This document shows, piece after piece, positions 1-8,000 of a stretch of DNA of 64,000 nt. The notes under the pieces are model-generated. The model was not told the DNA's origin. It worked only from the letters and a program-made list of their open reading frames with translations, and did no database searches. The position numbers and the translations under genes were made by a program. The first letter of the stretch is position 1. Each line of letters opens with the position of its first letter. Source of the DNA: Gemmataceae bacterium (lineage in GTDB: Bacteria; Planctomycetota; Planctomycetia; Gemmatales; Gemmataceae); NCBI GenBank assembly GCA_022842245.1, contig JALHPZ010000002.1, positions 186,001-250,000 on the forward strand, given 5' to 3'.

Positions 1-477
1 ACCGTTGGGTGGCCGGATGAGAGTGCCGGCTTCCCCGGCCCGCCGATCTACCTGAGCGTCGGCGTGGAGGAGAAGGGCAACCAGGGCACGGATCACGTGG
101 CTTACTTTTACCTGGGCGTTCAGCCGTGCGGCGAGAGAGGTCACGAGCCGGTCGATGGCCTGCGTCTCCCCTCGCGTAAAAAGGATCCGCTTCTCCTGGT
201 CGAACTTTTCGACGTGGACCTGAGGGGCTCGGCTCTCTTCACGACTCGGTCCCACTGACACCGAATGGGACTCGGGCTGAATCTGGCCGATTCTCCTCAG
301 CGGCTCGACCTTTGGCATATCCGGGGCCTTCCCGGTTCCTCCGCTTGCAGTGCGCGGCAGGTCCACCTCCTTCGGGGGAGCGCTCGGGGTCACGGCCTGG
401 GACAGCGCCGCCGACACCAATGCGGCATCGAGGAGCGGCCTGTACGGTTGCTCGTCGGGAGCAGCTCGCTTAGCCAT
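1..477 (-). CDS. Partial small partition partner (ParB-like / ribbon-helix-helix candidate)
   Basis: An open frame runs leftward from an ATG at 477 off the left edge with no stop (about 159 codons visible). It begins inside the parA stop region: ATGGCTAA overlaps the parA terminus, so the two are translationally coupled. The N-terminal half is Pro/Ser-rich and low in predicted structure. The visible C-terminal part, after about residue 90, has a short beta-like stretch (RILFTRGE) followed by two amphipathic helices (ETQAIDRLVTSLAARLN and SHVIRALVALLLHA), as in ribbon-helix-helix DNA-binding proteins. A small DNA-binding partner directly downstream of a ParA ATPase is the usual partition arrangement. 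The ParB-like role is inferred from position and fold impression; the C-terminus is missing. Confidence 0.55.
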   Translation of the reverse strand, partial: MAKRAAPDEQPYRPLLDAALVSAALSQAVTPSAPPKEVDLPRTASGGTGKAPDMPKVEPLRRIGQIQPESHSVSVGPSREESRAPQVHVEKFDQEKRILFTRGETQAIDRLVTSLAARLNAQVKVSHVIRALVALLLHADAQVDRRAGEAGTLIRPPNG

Positions 478-1339
478 TTACCACCCCCCGCTGTTCTTCG
501 ACCGCAACATTCCCCGCATGAATCTTCGCGAGCCTCGCTTCGATCTCAGCGGCGAGCGCACGGTATTCGTCGGTCACCTTGTGGGTCGAGTGTGTCTCGA
601 AGAGCGTCCTGCCGACTTTCTGGGTTTGTGGAATCACGGTCGAGCGACCGATGGACGACTTGAATTTGACCGACTCGGCGTTCTCCCCTGCCCGAAACGA
701 GTTCTCGACGAACTCGGAGAGGGCGTTCGCGAGGCTTGTTCTCTTATCGACTCCAGAGATGACCACGCCAAGTAGAACGAGCTTCGTATTACCCCGAGAG
801 CGGGCATCCATAATGTCGCGCATGGCGTCGTTCAGACCCGCGATTGCGAACGGGTCCGGCATTGCCGAGAGGACGAAGTAATCGGCGTTCATGTACGCCG
901 CCAGAGTGGGAAGGGTCGCATTGGGCGCGGTGTCGAGGAAAATGAAGTCGTACTTGCCCCGCAAGGAGTCGAGGGGCTTTTTGAGCACCTCGTGTGGCGT
1001 CATGAACTTGCTTTTGGCCATTACGGCCTGATCGATGCCTTCCAGCTTCCTCGCCGCCGGAATGAGGTCCAGGTTCTCGGGGAGGATGACCCCCTCCTCC
1101 TTGTCGGCGTGACTGAGAATCAGATTCTCTGCGGGTTCCTCGCCCGCAAGCATCTCGAATGATCCGAGAAACGCCTCTGGCTCGACCCCGAAATGCCTCG
1201 TTGCCCCGTGATTCATGTCGAGGTCGATGATGAGGCACTTGTGCCCGCGCTCGGCGAGCGCCCGCGCGATATGGACCGTATTCGTTGTCTTCCCTACTCC
1301 GCCCTTCTGGTTTCCAACTGCGATGACGTGTGTATTCAT
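470..1339 (-). CDS. parA: ParA-family partition ATPase
   Basis: This 289-residue protein has the deviant Walker A of the ParA/MinD superfamily near its N-terminus (KGGVGKTT, about residues 12-19, with the signature lysine), a switch-I-like IDLDMNHGATRHF segment (about 39-51) and a Walker B-like FIFLDTAPN (about 133-141). It lacks the N-terminal HTH of P1-type ParA, so it is closer to the short type Ib/MinD-like plasmid ATPases. It would use ATP-dependent nucleoid binding to distribute the replicon. The ATG at 1339 has a strong GGAGGA ribosome site. The downstream partner overlaps its stop, and the palindromic repeat cluster lies just upstream, where a centromere or autoregulatory operator would be expected. 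Confidence 0.93.
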   Translation of the reverse strand: MNTHVIAVGNQKGGVGKTTNTVHIARALAERGHKCLIIDLDMNHGATRHFGVEPEAFLGSFEMLAGEEPAENLILSHADKEEGVILPENLDLIPAARKLEGIDQAVMAKSKFMTPHEVLKKPLDSLRGKYDFIFLDTAPNATLPTLAAYMNADYFVLSAMPDPFAIAGLNDAMRDIMDARSRGNTKLVLLGVVISGVDKRTSLANALSEFVENSFRAGENAESVKFKSSIGRSTVIPQTQKVGRTLFETHSTHKVTDEYRALAAEIEARLAKIHAGNVAVEEQRGVVNG

Positions 1340-1379
1340 TCCTCCATGCCCTACAAAAATAGCCGCTTCAACTATTGAT

Positions 1380-1730
1380 CCGATAACGCGTCATCGGCTT
1401 ATCGGCAAGATACTATCTGAATGCCGTTAACGGCATATCGGCAGGATCCGTTAACGGACCCCCGGTCGAGAAAGCTCAGCGTAACGGCGCGAGACATGCG
1501 CGAGCGGAACCGGGCGAAAAAATCATATTCGGCCGAGATTCCGATGTCGGCAGTTTCCTAGGTCGGATGAATCCGATAACGCGATCTCGGATGATGCCGT
1601 TATCGGCGGAACGCTCCCGCCCAAAGATCGGAGAGTTAGCGAATGCCGTTAACGGCACCTTGCGATAACGGCTGATGCCGTCCTGCCGTCAACGGAGGGT
1701 GGCCGATAACGTCTCATGCCGTTATCGGCA
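1380..1730. repeat. Cluster of GCCGTTANCGGC palindromes (putative origin iterons / parS)
   Basis: The 350 bp between parA and the rep-like gene carry at least ten copies of a short motif. Perfect palindromes TGCCGTTAACGGCA lie at 1422-1435 and 1644-1657, TCCGTTAACGGA at 1447-1458, and TGCCGTTATCGGCA-type copies at 1595-1608 and 1717-1730. Half copies (CCGATAACG, TTATCGGCA, GCCGTCAACGG) lie at about 1380, 1398, 1572, 1662, 1684 and 1702. Repeats of this kind between parA and rep commonly form a replication origin, a centromere or a shared operator. Which role applies here is inference. Confidence 0.7.
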
Positions 1731-1895
1731 GAACGTTCGCGGCGAGGTCGTCATTTTAGATCTTGCCAGAGGGGACAGCAAAAGGAAGTATTTCAAGTAG
1801 CTTAAACGACAGGTGTCTTTTGTGGAATCGCGAGAGGCACCCAGGACGATAGAGGAGGCCAATTAGGGACAGGGCTTAACAGGAACTAGAAATGG

Positions 1896-1946
1896 AAAAA
1901 CCCGCACTATGGCGGGAATTCCCTGATACAGAAACAGACCTTCAGC
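1896..1946 (-). ncRNA. Candidate antisense RNA in the rep leader
   Basis: On the minus strand a CCCGC-CATAGT-GCGGG hairpin (1916-1901) is followed directly by TTTTT (1900-1896), the pattern of an intrinsic terminator. No minus-strand protein gene ends here. About 50 nt upstream is a good minus-strand promoter, predicting a very short RNA complementary to the leader of the rep-like gene, as in antisense control of plasmid replication. The 5-bp stem is weak and no expression evidence exists. Confidence 0.35.
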
Positions 1947-1952
1947 AAGTCT

Positions 1953-1982
1953 AGGGTAATTCTCCCAAAGCGTGCGTGTCAA
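1953..1982 (-). promoter_or_regulatory. Minus-strand promoter for the candidate antisense RNA
   Basis: On the minus strand a perfect TTGACA (-35, 1982-1977) is followed after 18 bp by TACCCT (-10, 1958-1953). Predicted transcription starts near 1946 and runs toward the terminator hairpin at 1916-1896. The -10 box is only a partial match. Confidence 0.35.
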
Positions 1983-2059
1983 GACCTCACCTGAAATGAA
2001 GGTGACAGGTTTTGTGTTGCCTGCACTTGGCGCTCCTCGCTTTGAGGAGGATAGGGGAC

Positions 2060-3370
2060 GTGTGCGTTGATTCTGGATACAAGACAGTAACGGCGACGGA
2101 GATCGGAAACTGCATTTCGGCCTTGAACCGGAAGGCGATATCGTACCGGGCGGTCCGGGTTTACTTTGGCTGCCTTGCTCTCGTCGCCATTCGGGAGGCG
2201 GCAAGGCGGGCCGTGGTGAGGGTAGGGAGGCGACCCGGGACCGTGCCGCGTTACCGAGTGGGAGAGCTTTGCGAACTTACGGGCCTTGCAAATCGGCGGA
2301 TCCAGCGTGAACTGCGTTCCTTGAGCCAAGCCGGACTGCTGTCCTTTTCAGAAAGTCACATCGAAACTCGGAGGGAGCCGTCGCCTGAGAGCGAGAGCCT
2401 CGCCCGGACCTTCGCGGGGAATCGCTCGCTTAAAAGACCCATACCGGTTCCTCGATCGGTGCTTCGCTTTCTCGCTCGCTGTGAACGTCCCGTACTCGGG
2501 AAAACGGTCCTCGCATATGTTCTTCGCGGAATGTCCATCGACAGGAGTAGCGGAGAGGTGAGGGGAGTGGGGACCGTCAAAGCGTCATGGATCGCGGATG
2601 CGATGAAGGTTTCGTTGCGAGCGGCCAAAGCGGCCAGGCGAGACCTTATCGATCGTGGATTCATCTCGAAGGACACCGGGTCATGGCAACGAAAGCTGAA
2701 TCGGGACGGGGCCTACTTTCGCGTGAATCTGTCGTGGAAGGATGAGAGAGAAGGACTCCGGGGCGAAGCACCCGGCGTCGTCAGGCGGCTCGCCATGCCG
2801 GTTTCGAGAATTGCACCCCGGCCGGGTAAAAACTGCCCGGCTTTTGCACCCCCTATTAAAAACAAGAAAACTCCTTACGGATCAAAAGACCAGAAACCTT
2901 GCACGGGCAAGTTGCCTGGTGTTTCTGGGATAGAGGGAAGAAAAGGGGAGGGGCCGACGCTTCGGGACGTTCAGTTGGTGGACATCAAAGACTTTCGTCG
3001 GACCGAGGCCCTTTACCGACAGGCTGTTGACCTGGGTTGGGTCAAAGACTCTGAAGCGAGCTTCCTGAATTGGGTTGGAGCCGCGGTGCGGGCGAAGAGT
3101 TGCCGAGCAAACGATCCCGTCAGAGTTTTTCTTGGGATCGTGCGTCAGGGGCTTTGGAAAAACATCACGGATTCTGAAGAGGAAAGGGCACGGCAGGCCA
3201 TCAACCGCTATCGCCATGACGGTGATAGGGTTCAATGCAACCAGGGAGCCGTCCTCTCGTGTTTTCAACACGTTACCGCAATCGTGAGCAGGAACGCGGG
3301 AATGCCTGAATCAAGGACGGCGGGCGGCCGGAATAGTGGGTATGTACCAATTCGAGGCCACATCCGTTGA
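2060..3370 (+). CDS. Winged-helix replication-initiator-like protein
   Basis: The frame is open from about 2012. I choose the GTG at 2060 because GAGGAGG lies about 9 bases upstream, giving 436 residues. The N-terminal third contains a helix-turn-helix/winged-helix pattern (RVGELCELTGLANRRIQRELRSLSQ...), and a second such pattern follows (ASWIADAMKVSLRAAKAARRDLIDRGFI). This tandem arrangement is typical of plasmid Rep proteins and of some DnaD/RepA-like initiators. The C-terminal half is basic and unassigned. Position beside parA and the palindrome cluster supports a replication role. No family can be named with certainty, and a transcriptional regulator is the main alternative. A leader hairpin (TCACCT/AGGTGA, 1987-2005) precedes it. 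Confidence 0.5.
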   Translation: MCVDSGYKTVTATEIGNCISALNRKAISYRAVRVYFGCLALVAIREAARRAVVRVGRRPGTVPRYRVGELCELTGLANRRIQRELRSLSQAGLLSFSESHIETRREPSPESESLARTFAGNRSLKRPIPVPRSVLRFLARCERPVLGKTVLAYVLRGMSIDRSSGEVRGVGTVKASWIADAMKVSLRAAKAARRDLIDRGFISKDTGSWQRKLNRDGAYFRVNLSWKDEREGLRGEAPGVVRRLAMPVSRIAPRPGKNCPAFAPPIKNKKTPYGSKDQKPCTGKLPGVSGIEGRKGEGPTLRDVQLVDIKDFRRTEALYRQAVDLGWVKDSEASFLNWVGAAVRAKSCRANDPVRVFLGIVRQGLWKNITDSEEERARQAINRYRHDGDRVQCNQGAVLSCFQHVTAIVSRNAGMPESRTAGGRNSGYVPIRGHIR

Positions 3371-3956
3371 AGGGTTCGTCCAACAACTTGCTGTTTCGTA
3401 TCTCGGGCACGGCTATTGGTTCTACGTGATGGGGGAGGTGCCGGAAGGGAAGGACGTTCGTCGGGTGGATGAGAAGCTCATCGCTCGCTACCAGATTGAT
3501 CGGTCCAGGTGGGCGCGGGCGAGGCGAAAGCGGGTAGGGTTTGCGAACCTCCATTACCTCCGCTTCGACCGCGTGTTCCTGCTTCTCGCCACGCACGGCA
3601 GTCACCCGTTCTTCCTGGATGAGGCGTCTGCGATCCGGGACGCGCGGAAAACGCCGATCCGGTTTCGCGGCTACTCCATCAGCTACCGTGGTGGACATCC
3701 GCACGTCCGCATCGAGCAGGAGGAGTACAAGCGGCTCAAAGCCTACTTCCTCGGACTGGCCCTGCGCCGGTCGGTGGAGCGATTGGAAGACGAGTTTTCA
3801 AGGCTGCCGTTCGAGCCATACGCTCCGGTTCGCCGCCAGTTGCTTGCGGTGCTCCGATCCGTGAACCGGGAGCGGAAGAGGGGAGGGCTTCCACTCGTCC
3901 CCAACACCTGCCTCCGTTTCATACGGCGAATCTACCGGCCGTTCGAGAAGGCGTAA
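3342..3956 (+). CDS. Conserved-looking hypothetical protein next to rep
   Basis: A 204-residue basic protein, rich in Arg, Tyr and Phe, that I do not recognise. The ATG at 3342 lies 29 bases inside the end of the rep-like gene, suggesting coupled translation; a GTG at 3336 is an alternative. The middle (FANLHYLRFDRVFLLLATHG, then HPFFLDEAS) has an alternating hydrophobic pattern consistent with a small alpha/beta domain. The C-terminal half is helical and Arg-rich (SVNRERKRGG, CLRFIRRIYRPFEKA), suggesting nucleic-acid contact. No signal peptide or membrane segment is seen. Its context argues for a replication accessory role, but that is inference only. Confidence 0.6.
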   Translation: MYQFEATSVEGFVQQLAVSYLGHGYWFYVMGEVPEGKDVRRVDEKLIARYQIDRSRWARARRKRVGFANLHYLRFDRVFLLLATHGSHPFFLDEASAIRDARKTPIRFRGYSISYRGGHPHVRIEQEEYKRLKAYFLGLALRRSVERLEDEFSRLPFEPYAPVRRQLLAVLRSVNRERKRGGLPLVPNTCLRFIRRIYRPFEKA

Positions 3957-4020
3957 CGCAGAAGCGAAAGGGTGCGGTAGCACCGTGGCGACCCGCCCCG
4001 ACACCCGGTAAAATCGGTGT

Positions 4021-4611
4021 ATGAACTCGAACATCACCTACGTCGTCACGGACATCGAGGCCGACGGTCGTGTGGCGGGCCTCAACTCGATGCTGTGCCT
4101 CGCCTCGGTTGCCTGCGACTCCACCGGGCGCGAACTCTCGTCCTTCGAAGCGAACCTTCGGCCGCTACCCGGTGCCGTTCAGAACCCGGACACCATGCGG
4201 TGGTGGGCAACGGAGCCGGAAGCGTGGGCATACTGCCAACAGAACCAGCGCGACCCCGCCGAGGTGATGAAGGAGTATGCCGCGTGGCTGGACAGCCTTC
4301 CCGGCGAAAAGCTCTTCGTGGCGCATCCGTCGTGGTTCGACTTCATGTGGGTCTTCTGGTACCTGATGACCTTCGTCGGCGAGCGCAAGTTCAAGCTGAA
4401 TCCGTTCGACCTGCTCACGTACGCTCACGCCACTACGGGCTGGGACTTCCAGACCGCGCACCGCCGGAATTGGCCGGAAGAGTGGGTCGGCGGACACCTC
4501 CATTCGCATCGGGCCATTGATGACGCGCGGGGGTATGCTGCGGCACTGGCCCGGCTACTCGCGATGAACGCGCAACTGGATCGACACCATGCCGGCATCC
4601 CGCCGAAGTAG
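4021..4611 (+). CDS. DEDDh-type 3'-5' exonuclease (DnaQ-like)
   Basis: This 196-residue protein has the four acidic positions of DEDD exonucleases in order: VVTDIEADG near residue 10 (Asp and Glu of motif I), a WFDFMWVFW segment around 104-112 after VAHPSW (motif II Asp), and HRAIDDARGYAAAL near 163-176 (motif III His and Asp). The length fits a stand-alone exonuclease domain such as a proofreading or RNase T-like enzyme. It would remove 3'-terminal nucleotides from single-stranded DNA or RNA using two metal ions. It follows the rep-like and unknown genes in the same direction, so replication or repair of the element is a reasonable but unproved role. Confidence 0.85.
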   Translation: MNSNITYVVTDIEADGRVAGLNSMLCLASVACDSTGRELSSFEANLRPLPGAVQNPDTMRWWATEPEAWAYCQQNQRDPAEVMKEYAAWLDSLPGEKLFVAHPSWFDFMWVFWYLMTFVGERKFKLNPFDLLTYAHATTGWDFQTAHRRNWPEEWVGGHLHSHRAIDDARGYAAALARLLAMNAQLDRHHAGIPPK

Positions 4612-4767
4612 GCCGCATTGGTGGGCTCATCGAATCTGGCCACGTTTGAGTTGTACGTCGAACTGGTTTACGATCAGAGTAGCTCGGTGAAACGGAGGCA
4701 GGCTCTGCGGGGACGCAACCTGACCGAGGGATAACCGAGCCGACGGTGCGTCGATGGACGCCGTGAG

Positions 4768-4800
4768 CCCCGGCACACCTTCGTGTGTTGCCGGGGTTTT
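4768..4800 (+). terminator. Intrinsic terminator after the exonuclease gene
   Basis: CCCCGGCACAC pairs with GTGTTGCCGGGG (one bulged T) around a short loop and is followed by TTTT. It would end rightward transcription about 160 bp after the exonuclease stop. Confidence 0.7.
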
Positions 4801-4995
4801 CACTTTTTGCGAAATGGTTTTGGCTTGGACGGTGTGCCGCTCAAACATCGTCAATCTCTAATCCTCGACGCGGATCACACGTCCATCGAACACCGGAGCC
4901 ATGCCTCCGAAAATCCCGTTGGCAGGAGGCCAACGCTCTTGGCAGGACGCCATCAGGTGGTGGTGGGCTTGACGGTAGAACTGCACTCGCGGTAG

Positions 4996-5021
4996 TGCCC
5001 GATAAGTAAACTTATCGGGCA
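4996..5021. repeat. Perfect 11-bp inverted repeat with 4-nt loop
   Basis: TGCCCGATAAG and CTTATCGGGCA flank TAAA. There is no T-run on either side, so it may be a protein-binding site or a processing hairpin just beyond the end of the leftward methyltransferase-helicase gene. The TTATCGG core recalls the palindromes at 1.4-1.7 kb. The rest of 4612-5073 holds no convincing gene. Confidence 0.55.
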
Positions 5022-5073
5022 ATCAGTCATACTAATGGCCAGGAATCGCTGCTTCCGCTAATGCAAACTCCGT

Positions 5074-8000
5074 TCATGGTGAGTCCTCGGTTCGACGACG
5101 GATGCGGAGCGTAATGGGCTCTTCCGACGAGCGATGTCGGCGACTGGGGCGATCGGGCGTGGCGGAGATCGTTTGTCCTTCGATGAGAGTCTTGATCCGC
5201 TGGGCCAATTCCGGTGTGCCGAGTTTCGGTTCGTCATTCATCCCGCCATCCACACCCGATAGCCGTGACTTCAAATCATCCCTCAAAGATGTGAGTTCCG
5301 AGAGGTAGGGCTCATGGACGAAGGGGTTTCCGAGTCTTGCCTGATAGTCACGTAACTGCGATGTGGCGAGGCTCAAGTCCTGCTGGAGTCGCTCGCACTC
5401 GGAGTCGTAGGAACCAGCTAGGCGGTCCAAGGCGTTCAAAACGGCTCGCGGCCCCTGATGCTCTTTCGACAGCATCGACCGGCGTGCGGCTGCCCCCTCC
5501 AGAAACACATCGGGCGGGAAATGTGGGTGCAGGATTAAGCCGAATTGCAAACCGCGAAACACCCCAAGCGGCACGCGCTGTACCGTGTGGACGTTTCCCG
5601 GCACCCGATCCAGCGCACGCCCCAGCGCGGCCAGAGAGTTTTCTTGCGAGTGAGCGTATCCGCCGATGGTCAGTCGGTCGTGGGCATGGGCCGTTGCCGT
5701 AGCATGGTCCGCCTTCAGGTTCGTCAGGCGTTCGGTAAGGTTTTCGATTGTAGTCGGCAGGCTCTTCACGTTCCGGCGGGCCACGAACTGCTCGTCCAGG
5801 TGGTTCTTCTTGAGGAGTGTCAGACGCTGTAATTCGGCATCGGCCTGGGCCAGCGTCAACACGGCCGGGTTTCCCGATGCGATGGCCTTGACCTCGGCGT
5901 AGGAAAGTTCCTGTCCTCCGATGTCCTCGGTGCGGCGAACCGCCGTGTCGCCCGTCATGACCTGTGTGATGAACCGGGCCTTCGTTTCCAGCGCCTGCCA
6001 CATATAGGCATCGAAGCTTCCTTCGGTGACGTAGCGGTAGACGGCGACCTCGGCGTTCTGGTTTCCCTGCCGGAGAATGCGGCCTTCGCGCTGCTCGACT
6101 TCGGCGGGCTTCCATGGCGCGTCCAGGTGGTGGAGAGCCGCGAGCCGCCTCTGCACGTTGGTGCCGGTGCCCATCTTCGTCGTACTGCCGAGGAGCACCC
6201 TCACCTGTCCGTTTCGGACCTTCTCGAACAGTACCTGCTTCTTTGCGTCGGATTCGGCTTCGCCGATGGCTGCAATCTGATCCTCTGGAATGCCGCAACC
6301 GATCAACTTCGTGATGATGTCGTCGCGGGCGGAGAAGCCCCACGGCGTCGGGTGGACGCCGATGTCGAAGAAGACCATTTGGGTGCCGCGCGTCTTCGCG
6401 GTGCGTTCCCAGATGAGTGCTACATTTCGCACGAGTGCATTGAGCTTCGAGCGTGCGAAATCGGGTGCGGTCGCGGACAGCATCCGGGCGTCGGTGGCGA
6501 GTTTGCGGCCGTCGGTGGTGATGTTGAGCGCGTTATCGACACGCGGGTCCACTTTCTGCGAGCGGAGCTTATCGTACCGTTCGACCAGTTCGTCCTGGAG
6601 GGCGTGCTGCTCGTCGGACATGGGGCACGCGACCACGATGGGCTTTCCGGTTTGGAGGCGGGGCCGGGGAAGATCGAGCATCTCGGCCGTCTGTACGTCG
6701 GCGAAGGCCAGGAACATTTGCTGGAGTTCGGGCAGGTTCGTGAAGCGGGCGAAGCGACTCCGGGGACGGAGCGACGCGCCGTCCGGGGAGATTTCCATTG
6801 TGTCGATGACTTCGCCGAACGTGGCAGCCCATGCGTCGAAATGCTCCAGGTTGCGCTCGCGCAGCCCTCCGGGGTCGAGGAACCGCTGCATTGTGTACAT
6901 CTCGACCATCGTGTTCGAGATCGGCGTGCCGGTGGCGAAGGTCAGCCCGTGGCCGGGGTGCCGTTCGTGAAGGTAGGACGCCTTCATGAACACGTCGAAG
7001 GCCCGCTCGCTGCCGCCCGTCTGGATCCCGGCCACGCGCTCCATCTTTGTGGGCGTCTCGAGGTTTTTGAAGTAGTGGGCCTCGTCCACGAACACGTGAT
7101 CGACCCCGAGCTCGTCAAAGACCAACCCGTCGTCCTTCTTCTCCTCGGCGAGTAGCTCCTTCAACCGCTCGGCGCGGGCCGCTTTCTGCTTCTCGATGGT
7201 CTTGATGAGATTGCGGTTCGCTCCCCGGTCGGCGGCGTGTTCGCTGAGCAGTGTGTCGTACTCGGCGATCTGCGCGGTCAGGAACTTCTGCCGGTACTCC
7301 CGCGACATGCCGATCCGCTCGAAGGAACTGTGAGTCACGATGATGCCGTCCCACTCCCCGCTGGCGATCCGGGCGGTCAGAAACTTGCGGCGGTCTCGCG
7401 TGAGGTCTTCCTTCGCGGCGACCAGCAGTTTCGCGTTCGGGTAGAGTTGCATGAATTCGCGGGCAAACTGTTCGAGCAGGTGGTTGGGGACGACGTACAT
7501 CGGCTTCTGGATCAGTCCCGCCTGCTTCATCTTCATACCCGTCGCGGCCATCGTGAAGGTTTTTCCGGCCCCGACGGCGTGCGCCAGCAGGGTGTTGCCG
7601 CTGCTCATCGCCCGCCAGACGGCGTCCTTCTGATGCGGTCGGAGTTGGATGAACTGGTTCATGCCGGGAAAGTCGAGGTGTGAGCCGTCGAACAGCCTCG
7701 GCCGCAAGTTGTTGTAGGTGTCGTTGTAAATGCGAACGAGCCGCTCGGTGCGGTCGGGGTCGGCGAACACCCACGAGCGGAACCGCTCCTTGATGAGCTT
7801 CTGCTTCTCGCGGGCAGCTAGCGTTTCCTCCTGGTTCAGCACCCGCTCCTCGCGGTCGCCGTGGTTGATGATGTCGTAAATGGCCGGGGATTTCATGTTG
7901 AGCGCGAGCTCGAAGAGCGTCGTGCCGTTGGCCCGCGGCGTCCCGTACTCGGAGGTCGCGGCGACGGACTGCCGGGCGGCGTAGTCGGCGGCAGCGTTCC

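Noticed and set aside
1380-1730. CRISPR array
   Set aside because: Repeats are short palindromes at irregular spacing without uniform spacers, and no cas genes are present.
1863-2204. Leftward 113-codon frame across the rep leader
   Set aside because: Pro/Ser-rich and overlapping the rep start. The minus-strand signals here are better explained by a short antisense RNA.
6127-7155. Rightward frame of 342 codons
   Set aside because: Antisense to the helicase domain, where all conserved helicase motifs are on the other strand.
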